Of a DNA stretch of 13,352 nt, positions 1 through 6,340 are shown one piece after another. Source of the DNA: Candidatus Nanopelagicales bacterium. Lineage in GTDB: Bacteria; Actinomycetota; Actinomycetes; S36-B12; UBA5976. Numbering within the stretch: position 1 is the stretch's first letter; each line of letters starts with the position of its first letter. The position numbers were made by a program, and so were the translations under genes. The notes below the pieces were generated by a model. It did no database searches. It saw only the letters and a program-made list of their open reading frames with translations, and had not been told where the DNA came from. The DNA lies in the NCBI GenBank assembly GCA_023254955.1, contig JALRKC010000014.1, positions 1-13,352 on the forward strand. The letters are read 5' to 3'.

Positions 1-266
1 ACGACCCCAGTAGACAATTGCGAACCAACACCTAATTGGTCGCCTAGGAACACTATCAATGAAGCCAAAAGAACGTTACTTAGAAATGAAATTATAAAAA
101 CTTGATCGTCAAAAACCTTTTCTAGGTTGGCTCTGATGCCACCAAAGACTGCGTCTAGTGCGGCAACGACTGCGATCGGCAAGTATGGCAAAAGCCAGCT
201 CGGAACATCTGGATTGATAAAAATTCCAAGGATTACACCCAGCAAAAGCCCGACAATGGCAATCAA
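1..266 (-). CDS. sbp: Small basic protein Sbp (DUF1290), partial at the left window edge
   Basis: This is a small membrane protein of unknown biochemical role. In Bacillus the homologue sits beside DUF881 genes and ftsA in the division cluster, and actinobacteria keep it beside DUF881 genes. The frame reads from a TTG codon at 266-264 and gives a hydrophobic N-terminus (IAIVGLLLGVILGIF), then PYLPIAVVAALDAVFGG and FLGDQLGVGSQLSTGV, all hallmarks of the family. About 88 residues are visible. The family is about 110 residues long, so the last twenty or so lie outside the window. TTG is chosen as start because family members begin M-I-A and no ATG or GTG is available there. The TTG overlaps the DUF881 stop codon as TTGA, implying translational coupling. 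Family assignment is firm. A role in division or the envelope is inference from neighbours. Confidence 0.9.
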   Translation of the reverse strand, partial: MIAIVGLLLGVILGIFINPDVPSWLLPYLPIAVVAALDAVFGGIRANLEKVFDDQVFIISFLSNVLLASLIVFLGDQLGVGSQLSTGV

Positions 267-1099
267 TTTATGTTTCCAATCCTTAGATTTTCTACTTCAG
301 GAAGCACTCTTACTGATGTTGGTAGCTCAATACTATCAAGTGGATTTACTTTTAGACCTATATTGTAAATACGCGAGACTTCAGCAATTTGCTTATAGTC
401 TTCGGTTTCTAAAAAATTCTCAAGCAAATCACTTGGTCCAATTGCATAGATCTTGTAAGGCGGCAAAATTGGTCGATAATTTACTAAAATTGCTTCACCT
501 GATTGACTGACTGCAGTCATCGGAGAAATTCTTTGGTTTCCGATAGCTACAGCTTCAGCACCTGCAGTCCAAAGGCCATTTAGCACTGTAAAAATATCCG
601 TGTCAAAGACCCGTGCCAAACTTGGATCGATATCTAAACTTAGCTTTGTTAAATCCGCATCATTTAATTCAATCTCCAGACCCGGCCCAATTACCGCTTG
701 ATAACCAGAGGCAAAGTTCAACAATGCAAGGTCCTCTTGATCAACACTAGGTAAAACTGAGGCTTGAGATTCTTGCAATGAGGTTATTTTTTGGGTGATT
801 TCTTCTAGTTTGGTTTCTTTTTCTTCTAGCAAAATAGATTGAGTGGTTATGTTTTCTCTCAATAGATCACGATTTTGCAGCGATATAGGTATTGACTGAC
901 GAGTTATCGAAGCGCCAATTCCGAAAATAATGCCGGCAATGGTTAATACAATCAAGATCAACCACTTTGGGTCTGAGGCAGATTTTCCTAGACTCTTTTT
1001 TATCTCCGCTTTCTTGAAATACGAATCGTCCTGCACATCTTGCCAAAGGTTTTCCAATAGTAAAGATGAATCTTGGATATTAGTTCTTTTACTCAACAC
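263..1099 (-). CDS. DUF881 family membrane protein (YlxW/YlxX-like)
   Basis: The product is a single-pass membrane protein with an extracytoplasmic DUF881 domain. Of about 278 residues, 1-44 are polar and cytoplasmic, 45-65 form one transmembrane helix (WLILIVLTIAGIIFGIGASI), about 75-115 look like a coiled coil rich in Glu, Lys, Leu and Gln, and the rest is the DUF881 domain with the landmark GYQAVIGPGLEIELNDAD (residues 132-149). The biochemical function is unknown. Homologues lie beside sbp in Bacillus division clusters and in mycobacteria (Rv1823/Rv1825 flank Rv1824). The annotated start is GTG at 1099, overlapping the end of the pgsA-like gene by 11 nt. A TTG one codon later (1096) is better spaced (7 nt) from an AAGG Shine-Dalgarno at 1104-1107, so the protein may be 277 residues. 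Only one DUF881 gene is visible; a second could lie beyond the left edge. Confidence 0.85.
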   Translation of the reverse strand: MLSKRTNIQDSSLLLENLWQDVQDDSYFKKAEIKKSLGKSASDPKWLILIVLTIAGIIFGIGASITRQSIPISLQNRDLLRENITTQSILLEEKETKLEEITQKITSLQESQASVLPSVDQEDLALLNFASGYQAVIGPGLEIELNDADLTKLSLDIDPSLARVFDTDIFTVLNGLWTAGAEAVAIGNQRISPMTAVSQSGEAILVNYRPILPPYKIYAIGPSDLLENFLETEDYKQIAEVSRIYNIGLKVNPLDSIELPTSVRVLPEVENLRIGNIN

Positions 1100-1640
1100 T
1101 TGACCTTAAAGAATGAAACTGCTGGGTATAAAGATACGCGGACCACACATACAAGCCTATTCCCCAAAAGATAAATGCGTAGGCTGTGGTTTCGACAAAT
1201 CTATTGGGTAAATCATATGCAGTTGCAATCAAGCTCAAAGGTAATCCACCCATCAGGCAGAAAGATCCCATTTTGCCGGCATTGTGAACTGGCAATCCAA
1301 GGTAGCCGAGCCTCCTAACTCTTAACATTAATATCGCAAGATAAATTTCTCTTGCCGCGATGAGCAAAACGATCAAGATAGGCACAGCTTCGATAATTGT
1401 TGCAACTGCAACCAAAGTAATAATGTAAAGTCGATCAACAATTGGATCAAACTTTTCACCAAAGACACTGTATTGATTCAATTTTCTCGCTAGAAAACCA
1501 TCAAGCCAATCAGAAAAAGAAGCTACGAATAAGACAAAAAATGCAAATCCTATTTGACGATTAATAACCAAATAGGCAAAAACAGGAATGGTAAAAAACC
1601 TCAACAGCGTGAGAAGATTCGGAATAGTCCATAGATTCAT
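1089..1640 (-). CDS. CDP-alcohol phosphatidyltransferase (PgsA-like)
   Basis: This integral membrane enzyme transfers a phosphatidyl group from CDP-diacylglycerol to an alcohol. The full CDP-OH signature is present at residues 44-69: D44, D47-G48, A51-R52, G61, D65 and D69, with the canonical spacing DxxDGxxARx8GxxxDxxxD. Several hydrophobic helices follow (for example 72-96). The length of 183 residues is typical of PgsA-type enzymes. The position next to DUF881 and sbp matches mycobacterial pgsA2 (Rv1822). The acceptor could be glycerol-3-phosphate (phosphatidylglycerophosphate synthase) or phosphatidylglycerol (cardiolipin synthase); sequence alone does not decide, so no symbol is given. 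The ATG start is supported by a GGAG 6 nt upstream. The gene begins only 15 nt after the tRNA-Pro 3' end, which suggests its mRNA arises by tRNA processing of a longer transcript. Confidence 0.88.
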   Translation of the reverse strand: MNLWTIPNLLTLLRFFTIPVFAYLVINRQIGFAFFVLFVASFSDWLDGFLARKLNQYSVFGEKFDPIVDRLYIITLVAVATIIEAVPILIVLLIAAREIYLAILMLRVRRLGYLGLPVHNAGKMGSFCLMGGLPLSLIATAYDLPNRFVETTAYAFIFWGIGLYVWSAYLYTQQFHSLRSSVE

Positions 1641-1645
1641 AGTTT

Positions 1646-1649
1646 CTCC
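1646..1649 (-). promoter_or_regulatory. Ribosome binding site of the pgsA-like gene, squeezed between tRNA and start codon
   Basis: GGAG on the minus strand, with a 5-nt spacer (AAACT) before the ATG at 1640. It lies only 6 nt downstream of the tRNA-Pro discriminator base (1656). After 3' processing of the tRNA, the mRNA would begin with a very short leader carrying just this site. Confidence 0.7.
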
Positions 1650-1655
1650 ATTGAG

Positions 1656-1729
1656 TCGGGCTAGCGGGATTTGAACCCACGACCCCTCGGCCCCCAGCCG
1701 AGTGCGCTACCAAACTGCGCTATAGCCCG
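1656..1729 (-). tRNA. tRNA-Pro (anticodon GGG)
   Basis: The minus strand folds as a complete 74-nt tRNA. The acceptor stem CGGGCTA/TAGCCCG is perfectly paired (7 bp). The D arm has stem GCGC/GCGC around AGTTTGGTA. The anticodon stem is CTCGG/CCGAG with loop CTGGGGG, so the anticodon is GGG (1693-1695), reading CCC and CCU. The T arm is GTGGG/CCCGC around TTCAAAT. The discriminator is A at 1656. CCA is not encoded, since CTC follows, so CCA must be added by nucleotidyltransferase. The gene lies 2 nt after the der stop codon and 15 nt before the pgsA-like start, with no room for its own promoter or terminator. It is therefore probably excised from the operon transcript by RNase P and 3' nucleases. 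Confidence 0.97.
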
Positions 1730-1731
1730 TG

Positions 1732-3150
1732 TCATCGCTTCCTTCTTCGAACCCGCATATGGATTGGCGAACCTTCAAATCCGAATTCTTCTCGTAATCT
1801 GCGTTCGATAAATCTTACATATCCTGCATCCAGCGCTCCCGAAGCGAACAAGGCGAAGGTTGGTGGTTTTGTGCCAACTTGCGTCATGAACAGAACTTTA
1901 GGTTGCTTTCCACCCCTAACGGGATGAGGGTGGGATGCCACAATTGTCTTAAGAAATTGATTTAGCTGACCAGTTGAAATTCTCTTTTGCCAACTTTCGA
2001 TAGCGATCATCAAAGCTTTTTCAATTCGGTTGATATGCCAAGCTGTTTTCGCACTGATGTTTACCCTGGGAGCCCAGGCAACGTTTGCTAGTAGTAATTC
2101 TATTTCTCTTTCTAGAGTGATTCTTCGATCTTCTTCCACTAAATCCCACTTATTAAATACAAGAACGAGCGCTCTACCTGCTTCAATCGAAAGATTGATT
2201 AACTTTCGGTCTTGATCAGAAATCACTTCACTGGAATCCAAGATCAAAAGAACTGCATCTGCTCTATCTATAGCACTCTGAGTTCGAAGTACGGAAAAGT
2301 ACTCAGCCCCCTCGCTTTGCTTGCCACGTTTTCTAATTCCAGCAGTATCAATGAATCTCCAGGTGCTGTTTTCTAGTTCAACAATTTCGTCAATTGGATC
2401 AATTGTGGTTCCAGCTACTTCTGACACCACTGCCCTTTCAGTTTTTGATAATGAATTCAATAAGCTGCTTTTACCGACATTTGGTCTTCCAGCAAGCGCA
2501 ACCGAAAAAACATTATTTTTCACTTTTTTTGATACATTTTCGGGGATTTTGCTAACGATAAGATCTAATAAATCACCTACGCTGCGTCCATGCAAAGCGC
2601 TAACTGGATATGGCTCGCCTAGACCAAGCCCCCAAAGACTCGAAGCATTTAATTCATCTTTTTCATTGTCAGCTTTGTTTGCGATGAGAACCACTGGTTT
2701 CGCTTCTCGTCTAATCAAATCAAGGGCCAAGTTATCCTCTGTTAGCGCCCCAACTCTGGCATCAACAACGAAAAGTATTAGATCTGCGGCCATCACCGCG
2801 TCACGCACTTTTGCCGCAACTAAGGGGCTAAAGCCATCTTTTTCGCTATCTAAACCACCGGTGTCAACTAAAGCGAAAGTCCTTCCGCCCCACTCGGTTA
2901 CATAACTAACTCGATCTCTAGTTACCCCGGGTCGATCTTCTACTACTGCTGCCTGGCGTCCGATTAATCTATTTACCAAAGTCGATTTTCCAACATTTGG
3001 TCGACCAATTACCACTACTTGTGCGAGCGAATTTGGATCAATATCTCTTAACTCTAGATCCGGATCGAACGTCTCTTGGAACTCTTCGCCCTCAACCCAG
3101 ATGTCATCTTGAATCGGTGATAAAAAATCTTCTTCTACAACTTCATCCAT
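1732..3150 (-). CDS. der: Ribosome assembly GTPase Der (EngA), two G domains plus KH-like domain
   Basis: Der is an essential GTPase of 50S subunit maturation, acting in the cytoplasm on pre-50S particles. The 472-residue protein has the family's tandem G domains. G domain 1 carries GRPNVGKST (49-57), DTGG (96-99), NKAD (158-161) and SAL (184-186). G domain 2 carries GRPNVGKSS (221-229), DTAG (268-271) and NKWD (333-336). A C-terminal KH-like domain follows and ends in a basic tail (RVRRRKR). The first 40 or so residues are a strongly acidic extension absent from E. coli Der; similar extensions occur in actinobacterial Der. The ATG at 3150 lies inside the end of cmk (8-nt overlap), so translation is probably coupled. 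Only 2 nt separate its TGA from the tRNA-Pro gene. Confidence 0.97.
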   Translation of the reverse strand: MDEVVEEDFLSPIQDDIWVEGEEFQETFDPDLELRDIDPNSLAQVVVIGRPNVGKSTLVNRLIGRQAAVVEDRPGVTRDRVSYVTEWGGRTFALVDTGGLDSEKDGFSPLVAAKVRDAVMAADLILFVVDARVGALTEDNLALDLIRREAKPVVLIANKADNEKDELNASSLWGLGLGEPYPVSALHGRSVGDLLDLIVSKIPENVSKKVKNNVFSVALAGRPNVGKSSLLNSLSKTERAVVSEVAGTTIDPIDEIVELENSTWRFIDTAGIRKRGKQSEGAEYFSVLRTQSAIDRADAVLLILDSSEVISDQDRKLINLSIEAGRALVLVFNKWDLVEEDRRITLEREIELLLANVAWAPRVNISAKTAWHINRIEKALMIAIESWQKRISTGQLNQFLKTIVASHPHPVRGGKQPKVLFMTQVGTKPPTFALFASGALDAGYVRFIERRLREEFGFEGSPIHMRVRRRKR

Positions 3151-3793
3151 TCGTTAAGCCATTTTCTACAATCTCGATAGCAGCTTGAATTGATTGATCT
3201 ATATTCAATTCTGTTGTATCGAGCAATATAGAGTCATCAGCCCGCTTAAGAGGCGAAATTATTCTTGTGGAATCTAATTGATCTCGATTCTTTAAAGAGT
3301 CTTGGGTTAGTTGAGAATTTTGCCCTAGTTCACTCGCCCGTCGTAGCGATCTTTGATTTAGATCTGCTTCTATAAAAATTTTGATGTCAGCATTAGGCAT
3401 TACCACCGTGCCGATGTCTCTTCCTTCCATGACAATCCCAGATCCCTGATTCATAATGCTTCTTTGGAGTTCAACCATCCAACTACGTACCGAAGCGGAG
3501 GCAGAAACTTTTGAAACAGAATCGGTAATTCGTTGAGTTCTGATTTCTTCAGTGACATCGCAATTATCGATTGAAATTTGAAAATTTTCAGGATCAGTGC
3601 CTATTTTTAAATCAACTTGAGAAATTCGATCTTCCCAATTTGCCGGCAATTCATCTTTACTATTTAGCAGCCATGCCGTAACTGCTCGATACATCGCCCC
3701 AGTATCTAAGTACTCAAGTTGATATTTTCTTGCCAACGCTTTACTTATTGTGGACTTACCAGAACCGCTAGGGCCATCGACTGCGATTTTCAT
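3143..3793 (-). CDS. cmk: Cytidylate kinase
   Basis: The enzyme phosphorylates CMP and dCMP with ATP, recycling cytidine nucleotides; its CDP product feeds the same CTP pool that PyrG fills. The protein begins MKIAVDGPSGSGKST, with the P-loop GPSGSGKST at residues 7-15. It continues with the CMP-binding DTGAMYRA (30-37), EGRDIGT (123-129) and the lid and CMP-contact segment around R170, D171, D174, S175 and R177. At 216 residues it has the usual bacterial length. The frame stays open a further 17 codons upstream, but that part is inside aroH, and homologues start just before the P-loop, so the ATG at 3793 is chosen. It starts 1 nt after the aroH stop and overlaps der by 8 nt. No clear Shine-Dalgarno is visible, so it probably relies on coupling. 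Confidence 0.96.
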   Translation of the reverse strand: MKIAVDGPSGSGKSTISKALARKYQLEYLDTGAMYRAVTAWLLNSKDELPANWEDRISQVDLKIGTDPENFQISIDNCDVTEEIRTQRITDSVSKVSASASVRSWMVELQRSIMNQGSGIVMEGRDIGTVVMPNADIKIFIEADLNQRSLRRASELGQNSQLTQDSLKNRDQLDSTRIISPLKRADDSILLDTTELNIDQSIQAAIEIVENGLTNG

Positions 3794-3794
3794 A

Positions 3795-4151
3795 TTATTG
3801 GGCAAGATCTTGGCGCAAAACTTCGGCTCCCCGAAGGTAGACATGATTTATCTCAGAACGTGCCTTTGTTATGTCACAATGCATTAATACCCGCACTACT
3901 TTTTTTGGGGCATTTTTAACGTTCATTTCGACAGAGCACAATAAAGGTACATCTCCCATTCCCAACTCGCGCGCCGCAGCAGCTGGGAAAGCGCAGGTTA
4001 GATCAGGTGTCGCAGTAAGAATGATACTAATCAAATTTTCATTTTTGATTTGATTTCTTTCCATCATTACTAAAATTAACTCTTTTGTTGCGGCAATCAT
4101 TTCGGATGCTAAATTTTCTTGCAGCATTGTTGCGCCTCTAATTGCCCTCAC
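3795..4151 (-). CDS. aroH: Monofunctional chorismate mutase, AroH class
   Basis: The enzyme rearranges chorismate to prephenate, the branch point to phenylalanine and tyrosine. The 118-residue protein aligns along its whole length with B. subtilis AroH (127 residues), the trimeric alpha/beta-barrel class rather than the all-helical AroQ class. The Bacillus active-site residues are matched by R5 in IRGAT (Arg7), C72 and E75 in LCSVEM (Cys75, Glu78), R87 in VRVLM (Arg90), Y105 in HVYL (Tyr108) and R113 in VLR (Arg116). These correspondences are from memory of the Bacillus enzyme. The start is GTG at 4151, overlapping the rluB stop as GTGA. The stop lies 1 nt before cmk. No prephenate dehydrogenase or dehydratase is in the window, so aroH is here without pathway partners, tied to ribosome and nucleotide genes. 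Confidence 0.94.
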   Translation of the reverse strand: MRAIRGATMLQENLASEMIAATKELILVMMERNQIKNENLISIILTATPDLTCAFPAAAARELGMGDVPLLCSVEMNVKNAPKKVVRVLMHCDITKARSEINHVYLRGAEVLRQDLAQ

Positions 4152-4903
4152 GATGCAGTCCTTTTTTTAGAATCAGATATAACTTGATATAGACTCTTGA
4201 CTTCAACTTCACTTAGCATTCTAGACTTTCCCGGTTTCATTTCTCCAAGTTTAATTGGACCGAATTGGGTTCTAACTAGTTGTAAAAGATCTAGACCAAG
4301 AAATTCAATCATTCTTCGAACGATTCGATTTCTACCCTCATGAATTGTGATTTCGACAAGACTGTCCGAAGCGGTCGAAGCAACGAGCTTTGCGCTGCTC
4401 GCTCTGGCAAACCCATCACTAAGTTCTACACCTTCTTGAAGCATTTTTAAGTGAATTGGTTTAATCTGACCGCGTATTCTTGCTAAATAAACTTTAGCTA
4501 CTCCAATTGAAGGATGGGTTAATCCGTGACCAAGCGCACCATCATTTGTTAGCAGTAAAAGCCCTTCGGTGTCTTGATCGAGTCTTCCTACATGAAATAG
4601 TCGCTCTTTTCGTCCTTCTACGAATTCACCTACAGTTACTCGATCATCGGTTTTCTTCATAGTAGTTACCACGCCGCTGGGTTTATTCATCATCAAAACC
4701 ACTGGAGTAAATCCTTTAGAAATTTTTACTCCATCCACTTCGATAAGGTCATTACTTGGATCCACGCGCCGACCTTGAGATGAAACTATTTCACCATTAA
4801 TGCTGACTCGTCCTTCGGCAATTAACTCTTCACAAGCACGCCGGGAACCAAGCCCAGCTTGCGCTAAAACTTTTTGCAATCTGATGCCTTCGTTTTCAGC
4901 CAT
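4148..4903 (-). CDS. rluB: 23S rRNA pseudouridine synthase, RsuA/RluB/E/F family
   Basis: The enzyme isomerises a uridine of 23S rRNA (position 2605 in E. coli RluB) to pseudouridine during 50S assembly. Of 251 residues, about 7-55 form an S4 RNA-binding domain (IRLQKVLAQAGLGSRRACEE onward). The catalytic domain follows, with MNKPSGVVTT (72-81) and the signature GRLDQDTEGLLLLTNDG, in which D109 is the catalytic aspartate. The conserved EGRNRIVRRM segment lies near residue 190. The usual actinobacterial family member at this locus, between scpB and cmk, is called RluB; the exact target uridine is inferred. The ATG shares one base with the scpB stop (TAATG), and its end overlaps aroH by 4 nt. 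Confidence 0.93.
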   Translation of the reverse strand: MAENEGIRLQKVLAQAGLGSRRACEELIAEGRVSINGEIVSSQGRRVDPSNDLIEVDGVKISKGFTPVVLMMNKPSGVVTTMKKTDDRVTVGEFVEGRKERLFHVGRLDQDTEGLLLLTNDGALGHGLTHPSIGVAKVYLARIRGQIKPIHLKMLQEGVELSDGFARASSAKLVASTASDSLVEITIHEGRNRIVRRMIEFLGLDLLQLVRTQFGPIKLGEMKPGKSRMLSEVEVKSLYQVISDSKKRTAS

Positions 4904-5520
4904 TAGCGGTCAGCGTCTTCTATTAAACTGTCTAAAGCGCTCATATCTGGCAAATAATCTGCAACTGCTGGCAAGTCAGATAAATCATTTATGCCTAGTT
5001 TTTCGAGAAAATAACTTGTAGTTCGATAAAGAATACTCTGTGACTCATGTTCCATACCCGCTTCTTCAATTAATCCTCGATTTAGCAAGGTTCGCATCAC
5101 GCTATCTACATTTACTCCGCGAATTGCAGAAATTCTTCCTTTAGAAACAGGCTGTTTGTAGGCAACAACCGCAAGAGTTTCTAAAGAAGCCTGGGTTAAC
5201 TTAGTAGGTTGCCCTTCTTTTACAAATTTTTCAACGATCGGCCAGCACTCCTCATTGGTATAAAAACGCCACCCACCTGCTACCTGTCTCAATAGGAAGC
5301 CACTTTGCTTTTGCTCAAGCTCATAACCAATATTTGCTAATTCTTTGTCTACATCTGCAACCGGCGTATCAGTTATCTGAGCCAGGATCTCGACTTTCAC
5401 TGGCTCATCTATTACCATCAGAATCGCTTCTAATGCTGCACGCAATGAAGGCGCAGCTAGTCCATCAAAAGTTTCTTCACTCTCTTCTTGAGTTATCGGC
5501 TCAATTTCCATCTCACTCAT
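4903..5520 (-). CDS. scpB: Segregation and condensation protein B
   Basis: ScpB is the winged-helix dimer that completes the bacterial SMC-ScpA-ScpB condensin, compacting and separating newly replicated chromosomes. Family landmarks include LRAALEAILMVIDEPV near the N-terminus and LTQASLETLAVVAYKQPVSKGRISAIRGV in the second winged helix, followed by RGLIEEAG and the LYRTTSYFLEKLGINDLSDLP end region. The length is 205 residues from the ATG at 5520. The frame is open 17 codons further, but that part overlaps scpA and lacks family resemblance, while the ATG at 5520 has GAGG about 6 nt upstream. It overlaps scpA by 8 nt and shares a base with the rluB start. No SMC gene is in the window; smc is usually elsewhere in actinobacteria. 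Confidence 0.95.
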   Translation of the reverse strand: MSEMEIEPITQEESEETFDGLAAPSLRAALEAILMVIDEPVKVEILAQITDTPVADVDKELANIGYELEQKQSGFLLRQVAGGWRFYTNEECWPIVEKFVKEGQPTKLTQASLETLAVVAYKQPVSKGRISAIRGVNVDSVMRTLLNRGLIEEAGMEHESQSILYRTTSYFLEKLGINDLSDLPAVADYLPDMSALDSLIEDADR

Positions 5521-6340
5521 TGGTTTCCTCTTCATCAAACTCTTGTCCAACAGAAATTTCGCCTTCGGCACTTCCTGACCATCTAATAAATAAATCCGCC
5601 AACGGTGCAGCTTGTTCCAGGACTACTTGCGATTGTTTAAATAAATCTAAAATCGCTAGAAATCGCGCCACTATCTCACCCACACTGGCGCCGGCTACCA
5701 AACTTCTAAAAGTAGCTGTTCCACATATTCTAAGTTTTTCTACGATGATTTGCGATTGTTCGGCAACGCTTACCAAGGGTGCATGTAAGTGAGTCAGCGT
5801 TAACTCTGGTTCATATTTAGGTTCAAAAACTTTCTTCGCTAACCTGGCAAATTCATTGGGTCCGAGCCCAATTAGCACCTCAGGAAGTAGATTTGCAAAT
5901 GCTGGCTCAACACTGACAAGCCTCGCAACCCGCTTTTGATTTAAATCCATTTCATTTCTAAACCAACTTGAAACTTCCTTGAAAGCTTTATATTGCAGAA
6001 GTCTGGCAAAGAGTAGGTCTCGTGCCTCAAGTCGAGCAATGTCTTCCTCATCTTCAACTTCACCACTTGGTAAAAGTCGGGCGGCTTTAAGGTCAAGTAA
6101 AGTCGCTGCAATTACTAAAAACTCTGTAGTGGTTTCTAAATCCCAATGATCACCCTGCGCCTTAATAAAATTTAAAAAGTCATCAGTCACAAGATGCAAC
6201 GCCAAAGCGGTTACTTCTAATTCATGTTTGGCAATTAGCGAGAGTAACAGGTCAAATGGACCTTCAAACTCCTCGAGTTTTACTTTGAATATTGGTTTTT
6301 GGTCGGGATTCTCATCCAGAACCATCGTGGATTCGCTCAT
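5513..6340 (-). CDS. scpA: Segregation and condensation protein A (kleisin)
   Basis: ScpA is the kleisin subunit that bridges the two SMC heads and binds an ScpB dimer. The 275-residue protein opens with the family hallmark FKVKLEEFEGPFDLLLSLI (residues 18-36) and LEVTALALHLVTDDFL, continues through the central helical DLETTTEFLVIAATLLDLKAARLLP, and ends in a C-terminal winged-helix segment (ILDLFKQSQVVLEQAAPLADLFIRW). The tail is acidic (EFDEEETNE). The ATG at 6340 shares one base with the parA stop (TAATG), and the 3' end overlaps scpB by 8 nt, so parA, scpA and scpB should be made in linked amounts. A second ATG five codons in (residue 6) is a possible alternative start. Confidence 0.96.
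   Translation of the reverse strand: MSESTMVLDENPDQKPIFKVKLEEFEGPFDLLLSLIAKHELEVTALALHLVTDDFLNFIKAQGDHWDLETTTEFLVIAATLLDLKAARLLPSGEVEDEEDIARLEARDLLFARLLQYKAFKEVSSWFRNEMDLNQKRVARLVSVEPAFANLLPEVLIGLGPNEFARLAKKVFEPKYEPELTLTHLHAPLVSVAEQSQIIVEKLRICGTATFRSLVAGASVGEIVARFLAILDLFKQSQVVLEQAAPLADLFIRWSGSAEGEISVGQEFDEEETNE

Noticed and set aside
127..510. Open frame on the plus strand across the sbp/DUF881 junction
   Set aside because: It is antisense to two conserved genes and has no family resemblance.
2321..2905. Long open frame on the plus strand (194 codons) opposite der
   Set aside because: It lies wholly antisense to the conserved first and second G domains of der, its translation has no recognisable family features, and no ribosome binding site or promoter stands out.
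3794..3844. Longer cytidylate kinase starting 17 codons upstream
   Set aside because: The extension lies inside aroH, lacks family resemblance, and cytidylate kinases normally begin a few residues before the P-loop.
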